A stretch of DNA of 58,727 bases. It comes from Firm-13 sp964579245. Lineage in GTDB: Bacteria > Bacillota > Clostridia > Saccharofermentanales > Saccharofermentanaceae. The stretch spans positions 1-58,727 of the forward strand of contig CAZOFY010000007.1 in NCBI GenBank assembly GCA_964579245.1, written 5' to 3'. This document shows positions 27,331 to 35,923 of the stretch, piece after piece; within the stretch, counting starts at the first letter, position 1, and every line of letters begins with the position of its first letter. The notes under the pieces are model-generated. The model ran no database searches. It saw only the letters and a program-made list of their open reading frames with translations, and was not told the DNA's origin. The translations under genes and the position numbers were made by a program.

Positions 27331-27540
27331 ATTTGTCAATGATTACCTACTAAATCGCGATATATCGACTTTTCGTATGTGCATCATTGAACAACAAAGA
27401 AGTAATTCATCAATGATTACCTACTTAACAGGCGAAAAATGATTTTTGTTATGTGCATCAATGATCAACAACGCCGTTATTTGTCAATGATTACCTACTA
27501 AATCGCGAAAAATGTCGAATTAGTAGGCATCAGAGTTTGC
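27331..27540. repeat. Three tandem imperfect 74-bp repeats
   Basis: CAATGATTACCTACT occurs at 27337, 27411 and 27485, exactly 74 bp apart each time. TATGTGCATCA occurs at 27376 and 27450 at the same phase; the third unit is 2 bp shorter and ends TAGTAGGCATCA. Units 1 and 3 also share TAAATCGCGA. The array is non-coding and lies between the transposase fragment and the IS end, so it may be part of the IS or a post-insertion expansion. Confidence 0.85.
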
Positions 27541-27981
27541 GATAAGATATATTTTATCAATGAATACCATCAAAGTCCTTAATAATTATTCATTTAGCAT
27601 GTATTAGACTATGATACAGCGTGCTAACTAGTTATTTCTTATCAAAAATTAACGTACGAGAATTCTATTTTCTGCTTTTTAGTATGTATAACTATGTGAT
27701 GTTCCTATGATATTTTCCATTAACGTTATCTATATACGCCCCAAAACAGTACGATGACCCTGATAAGGTCCAGCAAGTAGTACGCCTATAAAAGGAACAA
27801 GTTAAACAGGCCGTAGCTGTACTACTGCATCACGCAATAATGAGATACGATTGCAAATTCCGAACCGGCAATTGTTATAAGTCATTGAACGAATGTGATA
27901 AGCCAGCGCCGTTAGACGCGGGCAAGTAATAGAGGCTGCTGCATCCTGAGCTTTACAGTTCATTTTGCAACAGTCCCTTCT
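27541..27981 (-). mobile_element. IS end, copy A (non-coding, decayed)
   Basis: The reverse complement of this stretch matches 58288-58727 along its whole length at roughly 80 percent by eye. Shared landmarks include TTCATTTTGCAACAG, GGAACAAGTTAAAC, TACTGCATCACGCAATAA and ATAACTATGTGATGT. The outer end AGAAGGGACTGTTGCAAAA looks like the terminal inverted repeat of an IS. No open frame is conserved between the copies. It lies 21 bp after the stop of the gene at 28003. Confidence 0.8.
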
Positions 27982-28002
27982 TGTTCTTTTTTGAAAACAG
28001 TA

Positions 28003-30531
28003 TCAGATAAACAGGTTCGTATCAGCGAGCTCAGCAGAGGCCAAATAGGTCGCAACTCCAGCCAGCTCAACGCCTTCGATCATCTCTTCCTGACGGATCC
28101 CCATCAAGTCCATTGACATCTGACAAGCCAATACACGTACTCCTGCATCCATAGCTGATTTCATCAGTTCTTCCAACGCGGGGACATTCTTCTTCTTCAT
28201 AATGCCCTTGATCATTCTAGGTCCCATACCCGCCATATTCATGCGGGACAGCCCTAACTTCCCCGCGCCTCTAGGCATCATTGTTCCGAACATCTTCTCA
28301 ACGATATTCTTCTTCACGGACACGTAGGTACTTTTCCGTAAGATGTTGAGCCCCCAGAAGGTAAAGAACATCGTTACCTTTCTTCCCATCGCGGCTGCTC
28401 CGTTTGCAATGATAAAGGAAGCAATGGCTTTATCCAGATCTCCGCTGAATACTACCATTGTCTTGTCATTCAGTGACGAGGAGGCGATTCCACGGGCTTC
28501 GTCATTCGATTTCTTCCCGTTGGTCGCACCTTTTTGAAGCGTAACAGTAAAAACTCCCTTATTCGATTCCACAGAGACAAGCTGATTTCCCGTCGAAGAG
28601 CACCAGGAGGAAATGTCAGAGGCAAAAGCAGGATCCGTTGCCGTGATTTCCAGAAACTCCCCCGGTGCAATCTGCCGTGTCGCTTCCGCAACCTTCATAA
28701 TCGGTCCGGGACAAGAGAGGCCGCACGCATCGATTTGAATTTTCTTGGCCGGAGATTCTTGAGCCGAGGCATCCTCCACGGGGCGCGGCGGAACAGTCGC
28801 GGCGGGTGTTTTCGTTGCATCGAAGGGATGTGACGCGGAAGCGTCGGCCGCTGATGCCTCTGTGTCGGCCTTAAGCAAATTATATGTACGGAATCCGCCG
28901 CTCAGGTTATAAGCCTCGTACCCATTTTGTTTCAGGATTCGCGTTGCTATATAGCCACGAATTCCGACTCGACAAAACACATAGATCGCCTTGTCCTTTG
29001 GCAGCTCTCCGAGTCGCTCCCTCAACAGGTCAACGGGGATGTTACGTGACCCGGAAATCGTTCCCATACGAAGCTCGGGCTCGGTACTGACATCCAGAAG
29101 GAAAGCTCCCCTTTGAACAAGTTCATCCGCTTGCTCAGCATAGAAAACCGGCATATCACCCTTCAAAATATTGGCCGCCGTGAATCCGAGCATATTGACC
29201 GGATCCTTGGCTGAAGATACCGGAGGCGCATAGCAGAGCTCAAGCTCCTCCAAATCGTAAACCGTTGCACCAAGCCGAATGGCCGTAGCGACAACGTCGA
29301 CTCTTTTTTCTACTCCATCATAGCCAACTGCCTGAACCCCGAGTATTTTGCCGTCCGGCGCAAACAAGAGCTTCATGCTCATGTTCGTCGCATTCGGGTA
29401 ATACGTAGCATGACTTGCAGGGTGTATCAGTGTCTTCTTATATTCGATGTTCTCCCGGATCAGCTGTTTCTCGGAAAATCCTGTCGCAGCTGCGATCTGG
29501 TCAAAGACCTTCACAACGCTACTCCCCTGAACAACACGTGAAGTCCTGCCGGATACCCGGGATGGTACTTGACCGAGCATGACCTCCGCCGCTTCACGGC
29601 CCTGCTTATTTGCCGGCCCGGCCAATGGAATAAGGACCTCCTTGCCGCTGATCATACTCTTGACAGAGATGGCGTCTCCCACGGCAAATATATCCGGATC
29701 CGAAGTGGTGAAATGATCATCCACAAGAATACTCCCTGCTAATCCGAGCTGGATATCTGCGTTTTTGGCAAGGTCAGTATCCGGGACGACACCTGTACAC
29801 ATAATGATAAGTTCCGCTTCCAAGTGTTCACCGGTCGTCAGAGACAGACTCTTCGTCATTGCGTTTCCCGGAATATCGGAGATGGCGGAGACGCCGGTAT
29901 TCAGGCGAAGACGAATTCCGTGATTTCGCAGAGTCTGATGGACCGAAGCAACAATCTCCTTGTCCAAAAAGGTCAGCACCTGATCCAGAAACTCGACAAG
30001 TGTAACCTCAAGGCCTCTCTCCTTGAGATTCTCTGCCATTTCAACACCGATAAATCCTCCGCCGATGATGGCAACGCGCTTGGGTGCATACTTTGTGATA
30101 AAGTCATCGATCTCGAAGGTGTCCTTCAGATTTCGCAGAGTAAAGATAGCACGGCCATCCACACCCGGAATCGGCAGGATCTTCGGCTTTGCGCCGGGCG
30201 ACAGAAGGAGCTTATCATACGATTCATCATACGTACGACCGTTTGAGCGATCTTTGACCGTAACTGTCTTAGCTTCACGGTTAATCTTGATCACTTCACT
30301 TTGAACACGTACATCGACACCAAACCGCTCGCGAAGCAAATCGGCCTTGGCGACGATCAAGCGGTCACGTTCCTTAATCGTCCCGCCGATATAATACGGC
30401 AGTCCGCAATTTGCATAAGAAATATACTCACCTTTTTCGAAAAGAACAATCTGGGCTGTTTCAGACAACCGACGCATACGCGTTGCTGCACTGGCTCCGC
30501 CGGCTACACCACCAACAATGATTATCTTCAT
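28003..30531 (-). CDS. CoA-disulfide reductase-like protein fused to rhodanese, TusA and DsrE domains
   Basis: Encodes 842 aa. Residues 1-450 are an FAD/NAD(P) pyridine nucleotide-disulfide oxidoreductase with GGVAGGASAATRMRR and the redox Cys in YANCGLPYYIGG (about 43). A rhodanese domain follows (about 460-550) with its Cys in VFCRVGIRGY. After a Pro/Ala linker comes a TusA-like domain (about 605-680) with CGLSCPGP, then a DsrE/F-like domain (about 690-842) with the conserved Cys in VLACQMSMDLMG. Together they suggest persulfide relay or polysulfide/CoA-persulfide reduction in the cytosol. It appears monocistronic with AGGAGG 10 bases upstream. Confidence 0.9.
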   Translation of the reverse strand: MKIIIVGGVAGGASAATRMRRLSETAQIVLFEKGEYISYANCGLPYYIGGTIKERDRLIVAKADLLRERFGVDVRVQSEVIKINREAKTVTVKDRSNGRTYDESYDKLLLSPGAKPKILPIPGVDGRAIFTLRNLKDTFEIDDFITKYAPKRVAIIGGGFIGVEMAENLKERGLEVTLVEFLDQVLTFLDKEIVASVHQTLRNHGIRLRLNTGVSAISDIPGNAMTKSLSLTTGEHLEAELIIMCTGVVPDTDLAKNADIQLGLAGSILVDDHFTTSDPDIFAVGDAISVKSMISGKEVLIPLAGPANKQGREAAEVMLGQVPSRVSGRTSRVVQGSSVVKVFDQIAAATGFSEKQLIRENIEYKKTLIHPASHATYYPNATNMSMKLLFAPDGKILGVQAVGYDGVEKRVDVVATAIRLGATVYDLEELELCYAPPVSSAKDPVNMLGFTAANILKGDMPVFYAEQADELVQRGAFLLDVSTEPELRMGTISGSRNIPVDLLRERLGELPKDKAIYVFCRVGIRGYIATRILKQNGYEAYNLSGGFRTYNLLKADTEASAADASASHPFDATKTPAATVPPRPVEDASAQESPAKKIQIDACGLSCPGPIMKVAEATRQIAPGEFLEITATDPAFASDISSWCSSTGNQLVSVESNKGVFTVTLQKGATNGKKSNDEARGIASSSLNDKTMVVFSGDLDKAIASFIIANGAAAMGRKVTMFFTFWGLNILRKSTYVSVKKNIVEKMFGTMMPRGAGKLGLSRMNMAGMGPRMIKGIMKKKNVPALEELMKSAMDAGVRVLACQMSMDLMGIRQEEMIEGVELAGVATYLASAELADTNLFI

Positions 30532-30577
30532 ATGCGAAAAGCCTCCTATAAAATGAAATCATAACATTTATATATTC

Positions 30578-30606
30578 ATTATACTCTTCGAACGAGCCGG
30601 AAGGAA
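30578..30606 (-). promoter_or_regulatory. Candidate promoter of the four-module sulfur protein
   Basis: TATAAT (minus strand, 30578-30583) with a weak TTCCTT 17 bp upstream. The leader before the ATG at 30531 is about 40 nt. Confidence 0.4.
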
Positions 30607-30677
30607 TGCGTTTTCGAAATTTATATTCAAATCTTATAATATGTACATATATCGATTCTTTCTAGCGGAACTTATTG

Positions 30678-31286
30678 TCATTTTCCCCTACCCGTCGGCA
30701 TGTCGGGTATGCCGGGAAGCGGGTCCAGAAGACCCAACTCCTCCATTTTTGCCCGGATTAGTCCTATATCCTGCCACAAGGTCACCCGTTCATTGTTATT
30801 GCGAAGAATATAGGCAGGATGAAAGGTCGGAAGGATCAAAAACTTTGATTTCTCGATGAACCGGCCGCGTGCTTTACTGATTGGTTCCTCCGGATTAAGG
30901 AAATATTTGTACGCCGTGCTTCCCAGCAGAAGAATCAGTTTTGGCTTCACAAAGCGGATCTGCTTGGCCAGAAGAGGCATGCACGCCTTTGCTTCTTCAC
31001 GCGTCGGCACACGGTTCTCCGGCGGCCTGCACTTCACGATATTACAGATATGATAAGATTCCGGCGGGAATCCGTATGCATCCAGCAACAAAGAGATCAG
31101 CCGCCCCGCTTGTCCCACAAAGGGCAGCCCCATCTCGTCCTCTGTCGCTCCGGGACCCTCCCCTACGATCATCAACGGAGCTTCCACGCCGCCTCGATAA
31201 ATGACGACATTCTTCCTGGCTGAAGACAGTCCACAGTTTGTGCAATCCTTACATTCCAAAAGAAAATCATTCCACAAGTATTCCAT
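30678..31286 (-). CDS. Family 4 uracil-DNA glycosylase
   Basis: Encodes 202 aa from the ATG at 31286; the frame extends further upstream but the AGAGGCGG site fits this ATG. It has the type 4 iron-sulfur UDG pattern: Cys residues in ECKDCTNC near the N-terminus and in KCRPPENR ... EEAKAC, motif A GEGPGATEDEMGLPFVGQAG and motif B LPTFHPAYILRN. It removes uracil from DNA in base-excision repair. It is the last gene after phoR, 59 bp downstream, and may be read through from the pst-pho transcript. Confidence 0.92.
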   Translation of the reverse strand: MEYLWNDFLLECKDCTNCGLSSARKNVVIYRGGVEAPLMIVGEGPGATEDEMGLPFVGQAGRLISLLLDAYGFPPESYHICNIVKCRPPENRVPTREEAKACMPLLAKQIRFVKPKLILLLGSTAYKYFLNPEEPISKARGRFIEKSKFLILPTFHPAYILRNNNERVTLWQDIGLIRAKMEELGLLDPLPGIPDMPTGRGK

Positions 31287-31345
31287 CTGACACCGCCTCT
31301 TGTTATTTCCATCATTATAACAGAAACAAAGATACCGAGAGATAG

Positions 31346-32782
31346 TCACAGCAGGTCATCAGCGATTTTCAAACGCACGGTAAAGGTACTGCCTTCACCA
31401 ACTTTGCTCTCAACCGTCGCGGAACCGTCATACAGCTGAGCGATATGCTTCACAATGGAAAGGCCAAGTCCGGTTCCGCCCATCTCACGGGAGTGGCTCT
31501 TGTCAACACGATAAAACCGCTCGAAAACACGGGACAAATGTTCCTGAGTGATCCCTTCTCCTGTATCTCGGACCGTGATCGCTATCATCTGTTCCGGCTC
31601 TCGTTGCGCTGTGATGTATATTTTTCCACCGGGGGAATTATATTTAATCGCGTTATCGACCAGATTGATCAGGACCTGCTTGATTCGATATTTACTGGCC
31701 AGAACAGGCAAGGGCTCACACTCCTCGACAATGATCGCCACATGACCTTCTGTCGCTTTATCATCAAGGAGAGTCGCCACATCGTCGATAAGGGCTGACA
31801 AATCAAAATGCTGATGCTCGGGATCGCTGTTCATGCCCTCTATCTCGGAAAGTTGCAGAATATCACTGATCAACTGATGAAGACGTTCGACCTCAATATC
31901 AATAATCTCCAGAAACCGCTCCTGTACGACTGGTTCGCTGATCTTACCGCTTCGCAGGGTATCAACAAATCCTCGTATTGAGGTCAGGGGTGTTTTCAGT
32001 TCATGAGACACATTGGCAACAAACTCCGATCGCATATCCTGAAGCTCTGCCAACTTTACGTTCTTTTCCTCGAGCTCGTGGACCTCCTTTTCAAGCTGTC
32101 CTGCCATACTGTTGAACGCTGTTGACAGGGCTCCGATCTCATCCTTTCCGGCTACCTGAACACGAATCGAGTATTTCCCGTCGGACATCGTTTGCGCTGC
32201 GTTACGCAGCTCGATCAATGGCCTTGCGATTCTTTTCGCCGAAAAATAACTGACGGAGCCAAGCAGAATCAAGGTGATGATCATAACCATAAAAAAGGCA
32301 TTCTGCATTTGTCTGACACCGGATTGATAGAGGATTAACGGAACGGCGGTTCGAACGACCATGTTGAGGTCCGGGTAAAAACGCGCCATATAGAGCATAT
32401 CCGAATCCAGTGTGGAGCTGTGGCGCTTATTCGTGGCCATATCCTGAGTGTCAAAAGCTTTGCGAATCTCTTCTCTTCCGGCATGATTCTCCATTGTGGA
32501 GGCATCTTCTTCATTGTCATAGAGAACAGTGCCCTTGGAGTCGACCAAGGTAATACGCAAGGACTGTCCCTCGGTATTAAACACCTTCTGAACAGAATCA
32601 CTCGCTTCCTGGTAGGATGCACCATTCAAAACGTCCCGAACAAACAGTTCACTTGCCGAGGCGAGGATCTTCTCATTCATCGCATCAGAATATTGTGACA
32701 GAAAATACAGATATAACAGACCCGTAGCTGAAATAGCCACAAGGACCAGAACAAAGAGAAAAACTTGCAACTTTTTCAGCAT
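31346..32782 (-). CDS. phoR: Phosphate sensor histidine kinase
   Basis: Encodes 478 aa. An N-terminal membrane segment (about 5-28), an extracytoplasmic sensor region and a second membrane segment (about 160-182) are followed by HAMP (about 183-235), the dimerisation helix with the phospho-acceptor in VSHELKTPLTSIRG (about 255-268), and a HATPase domain with NLVDNAIKYN, DTGEGI and GGTGLGLSIVKHI. With the adjacent response regulator and PhoU/Pst it forms the inorganic-phosphate starvation two-component system. Confidence 0.93.
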   Translation of the reverse strand: MLKKLQVFLFVLVLVAISATGLLYLYFLSQYSDAMNEKILASASELFVRDVLNGASYQEASDSVQKVFNTEGQSLRITLVDSKGTVLYDNEEDASTMENHAGREEIRKAFDTQDMATNKRHSSTLDSDMLYMARFYPDLNMVVRTAVPLILYQSGVRQMQNAFFMVMIITLILLGSVSYFSAKRIARPLIELRNAAQTMSDGKYSIRVQVAGKDEIGALSTAFNSMAGQLEKEVHELEEKNVKLAELQDMRSEFVANVSHELKTPLTSIRGFVDTLRSGKISEPVVQERFLEIIDIEVERLHQLISDILQLSEIEGMNSDPEHQHFDLSALIDDVATLLDDKATEGHVAIIVEECEPLPVLASKYRIKQVLINLVDNAIKYNSPGGKIYITAQREPEQMIAITVRDTGEGITQEHLSRVFERFYRVDKSHSREMGGTGLGLSIVKHIAQLYDGSATVESKVGEGSTFTVRLKIADDLL

Positions 32783-32791
32783 AGCGGACTC

Positions 32792-33592
32792 CTACACCTG
32801 ATTCTCGCAAAAACGATAGCCGCGTCCTCTTACCGTCTCTATGATTTCCGGATTCGCATCATCTCTTTCGATCTTCCGGCGCAGCTGGCGAATATGGACG
32901 TCCACTGTTCTCGTTTCTCCTGAATACTCATACCCCCATACATGATTCAGCAGATCATCACGGGAATAAGCAACTCCGCGATTTGTCATTAAAAACTTGA
33001 GAAGTTCATACTCCCGATTTGTCATTTCTATCTCAACACCGGAAGAATAGACACGGTGCTTCACATCATCGAGAGTAATATTCGCACACCGGATTATTCC
33101 CGAGCCGGTCCGGACAGGAACAACGTCGAGTGCAGGCGTAGCCGTACCGGAAGCATCTGTTTCCGGATCCGTCGAAGACAGTTCCGAATGACTCATGAGA
33201 AACTGGGATTTCTCGAATCTCCTGACCTGCGCATGAACGCGGGCAAGAAACTCGCGAATGCCGAACGGCTTCGTTACATAATCATCAGCACCGGATTCGA
33301 GCCCGCGCACCTTATCACTCTCCGTCGCACGAGCTGTAAGCATGATCACAGGAACGATAGAAAAAGTCTCGTCTTCACGGATCTTCTGGCAGATTGAGAA
33401 TCCGTCCATGCCCGGGAGCATGATATCCAGAAGAAAAAGACAAATGCCCTCTATACCAGGTAAGGCATCGAACATCAAGGTCCCGTTACGGAAGCTCATG
33501 ACCTCGAAGCCTTCATTGGTCAAATTGTACTGGATGAGCTCTGCTATGGCAGCATCATCTTCCACAAGTACGATTCGTCGCCGCTCACTCAT
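32792..33592 (-). CDS. phoP: Phosphate response regulator (OmpR/PhoB class)
   Basis: Encodes 266 aa from the ATG at 33592 (GGAGG 10 bases upstream). The receiver domain has the acidic pair in VLVEDD, the phospho-acceptor Asp in LLDIMLPGMDG (about 57) and the conserved Lys in DYVTKPFG. A linker of about 40 residues is longer than usual. The winged-helix effector (about 170-266) has EIEMTNREYELLKFL and VWGYEYSGETRTVDVHIRQLRRK. Its likely binding site is the repeat upstream of pstS. It overlaps phoU by 8 bp. Confidence 0.94.
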   Translation of the reverse strand: MSERRRIVLVEDDAAIAELIQYNLTNEGFEVMSFRNGTLMFDALPGIEGICLFLLDIMLPGMDGFSICQKIREDETFSIVPVIMLTARATESDKVRGLESGADDYVTKPFGIREFLARVHAQVRRFEKSQFLMSHSELSSTDPETDASGTATPALDVVPVRTGSGIIRCANITLDDVKHRVYSSGVEIEMTNREYELLKFLMTNRGVAYSRDDLLNHVWGYEYSGETRTVDVHIRQLRRKIERDDANPEIIETVRGRGYRFCENQV

Positions 33593-34247
33593 TACTGTCG
33601 GGCCTCCTACCACGAATATAAAACAACACCCATTCTGCCACGTTCTGCGCGTGATCCGAAATGCGCTCGAAATACTTGCAGACCAATAATAATTCCACCA
33701 GGTTCTCGATGTTCTCCGGATCCTGTCGCATCCTGATGACCAGATATGCTTTCACTTTATCATACAATGCATCGACTTTGTCATCCATATGAACAACGCT
33801 TGCCGCGGTTTCTTCATTTCTTGTCACATAGGATTCCAGGGCCGACCGGATCATCAGCTGTGAAAGATCGCTCATCCGGATTAAGTCGGCGGGAATGATA
33901 ACACTACTTGAAACGGACGACAGGATTAGAACCTTTTCGGAAATATCCGAGGCGTGATCCGCGATTCGTTCCAGGTCAGTGATCAGTTTCAACGTTGAAA
34001 TCGTATCACGCAGGTCTCTTGCCACCGGCTGTTGTCTGGCGATCAGTTCAACACAAGCCTTATCGATCTGACGCTCCATCTCATCGATGGCATCATCATT
34101 CTCGATGATTGATCTGGCCTTTTCAGCGTCCAGATCAACCAGCGCTGTCACGGCATCACTGATTGCGTTCTGCGTCATTGTGCCCATCCGTACAATCATC
34201 TCGTGTAGCTCCATGAGTTCCTTTTCAAATTCTCCTCTGACTACCAT
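33585..34247 (-). CDS. phoU: Phosphate signalling regulator PhoU
   Basis: Encodes 220 aa of two three-helix PhoU repeats (about 5-100 and 110-210). The metal-binding-type motifs DAEKARSIIENDDAIDEME and IADHASDISE, then DKVDALYDKV and ISDHAQNVAEW, are conserved. It couples PstB activity to PhoR at the membrane. AAGGAG precedes the ATG. Confidence 0.96.
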   Translation of the reverse strand: MVVRGEFEKELMELHEMIVRMGTMTQNAISDAVTALVDLDAEKARSIIENDDAIDEMERQIDKACVELIARQQPVARDLRDTISTLKLITDLERIADHASDISEKVLILSSVSSSVIIPADLIRMSDLSQLMIRSALESYVTRNEETAASVVHMDDKVDALYDKVKAYLVIRMRQDPENIENLVELLLVCKYFERISDHAQNVAEWVLFYIRGRRPDSNE

Positions 34248-34279
34248 TTTATTTCTCCTTTCAAATATGCAGGCTCTGA

Positions 34280-35038
34280 TCAGCCAAATCGACCGGTGAC
34301 ATAATCCTCTGTCTTCTTTTTATCCGGTTCGTTAAAAATCTGTATCGTTGACCCGAATTCTATGACCTCTCCCATCAGGAAGAACGCCGTCTTGTCAGAT
34401 ATCCGCACCGCCTGCTGCATATTATGAGTAACGATGATGACTGTGTACTTTTTCTTCAAATCATACATCAAATCTTCTATTTTCAGTGTAGATATCGGAT
34501 CAAGTGCTGAAGTCGGTTCGTCCATCAAGAGAATATCAGGTTCCACAGCCAGAGCCCTGGCAATGCATAACCGTTGCTGTTGGCCGCCCGAAATTCCTAG
34601 CGCCGATCCCTTCAGCCGGTCTTTCACCTCATCCCAAAGCGCGGCACTGCGCAAAGCACTTTCTACCCTCTCATCAAGCTCTGCTTTCTTATTCATACCA
34701 TGTACACGGGGACCGTAAGCGATATTGTCATAGATCGACATCGGAAAAGGATTTGGTTTCTGAAAAACCATACCGGCACGTTTGCGTAAGAGCGTGACAT
34801 CACAATCCTTGGCATAGATGTCCTCGTCGTCAATCGTAATCTTCCCTTCCACCCGGCAATCAGGCACCAGATCGTTCATACGATTCAGTGTCTTGATACA
34901 GGTCGATTTCCCGCAACCGGAAGGCCCGATAAAGGCTGTAATCTCTTTCTCCTCAATCGAAAGATTCACGTCTTTCAGAGCCTGAAAGTCACCGTAAAAA
35001 AGATTCAGATGTTCAATTTCAATTTTGTTGTGCGACAT
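34280..35038 (-). CDS. pstB: Phosphate ABC transporter ATPase
   Basis: Encodes 252 aa. Walker A GPSGCGKST (about 37-45), Q-loop, signature SGGQQQRLCIARAL, Walker B ILLMDEPTSALDP and switch His in VTHNMQQ are all intact. It drives high-affinity phosphate uptake with PstA and PstC. The downstream phoU starts 32 bp away. Confidence 0.97.
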   Translation of the reverse strand: MSHNKIEIEHLNLFYGDFQALKDVNLSIEEKEITAFIGPSGCGKSTCIKTLNRMNDLVPDCRVEGKITIDDEDIYAKDCDVTLLRKRAGMVFQKPNPFPMSIYDNIAYGPRVHGMNKKAELDERVESALRSAALWDEVKDRLKGSALGISGGQQQRLCIARALAVEPDILLMDEPTSALDPISTLKIEDLMYDLKKKYTVIIVTHNMQQAVRISDKTAFFLMGEVIEFGSTIQIFNEPDKKKTEDYVTGRFG

Positions 35039-35047
35039 ATTTCTCTC

Positions 35048-35923
35048 CTATTGTTTGCGAAGCTTTTTCGTCATGAAGCCCGCGAGGCGGTTTAGTCCAA
35101 ATACCAGAATCATCAGAGCTGCTGCCGTGGCAAACGGTACAGAGACAGGGTCCTTGCCATTCATAGCCGAGTTATACAGATGCAGGGCAAGCGTATTGCC
35201 TTGTTCGAGTATATGCCCGAATGCGGCGTCAAAAAGATTATCTCCCTTCGGCATGGCATTACCGGAAACACCGACAGTGAATAACAGCGCGGCGGTCTCA
35301 CCTACAATTCGTCCCATTGCCAGAATAATGCCCGTCAGTACGCCCGGTATGGCTGAAGGAAGTACGATCCCCATCGTGACACGAAGCTTGCCGGCACCCA
35401 GTGCAAGACCGCCTTCACGGTATGTGACGGGAACGGAAAGCAGAGCTTCCTCCGTTGTTCTGACTATCGTCGGAAGGATACAGATCATCATCGTCAGACT
35501 TCCCGACAAAATGGACAACCGAAATCCGAAAAGAACCACAAACAGGGCATATCCGAAGAGTCCGAACAGAACAGATGGTATGCCTGTCAATACCTCGGTC
35601 GTAAAGCGAATCGCCTTGACAAGTCTTCCCTGCTTGGCATATTGGGTCAAGTAAATGGCACTTCCAATTCCGACAGGCGTTGCCAGAGCCAGGCTCAAGA
35701 GAACGATATACAGTGTATTGATGATCATCGGCAAAATGCCCTTATTCCCGTTTTTCGATGCGGAATACGTGCTCGAAAGAAAGTGCAGGGTCATATTCGG
35801 AAGACCATTGATCAAAATGTAACCAAGAATCGCGACTAAAACCGCAACAGTCAAGCCCGCTGAAATCCATATTAAGGTACTCAATAAAATGTCTTTTTTC
35901 TTGATTGCTCGTTTATTTTGCAT
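35048..35923 (-). CDS. pstA: Phosphate ABC transporter permease PstA
   Basis: Encodes 291 aa from the ATG at 35923 (GAGAGGGG 9 bases upstream). Six membrane segments surround the EAA-type loop seen in EEALLSVPVTYREGGLALGAGKLRVT. It ends 9 bp before pstB and overlaps the end of pstC. Confidence 0.95.
   Translation of the reverse strand: MQNKRAIKKKDILLSTLIWISAGLTVAVLVAILGYILINGLPNMTLHFLSSTYSASKNGNKGILPMIINTLYIVLLSLALATPVGIGSAIYLTQYAKQGRLVKAIRFTTEVLTGIPSVLFGLFGYALFVVLFGFRLSILSGSLTMMICILPTIVRTTEEALLSVPVTYREGGLALGAGKLRVTMGIVLPSAIPGVLTGIILAMGRIVGETAALLFTVGVSGNAMPKGDNLFDAAFGHILEQGNTLALHLYNSAMNGKDPVSVPFATAAALMILVFGLNRLAGFMTKKLRKQ

Noticed and set aside
27331..27540. Possible CRISPR array
   Set aside because: Only three units are present, the period of 74 bp is made of similar sequence throughout, and there are no unique spacers or cas genes.
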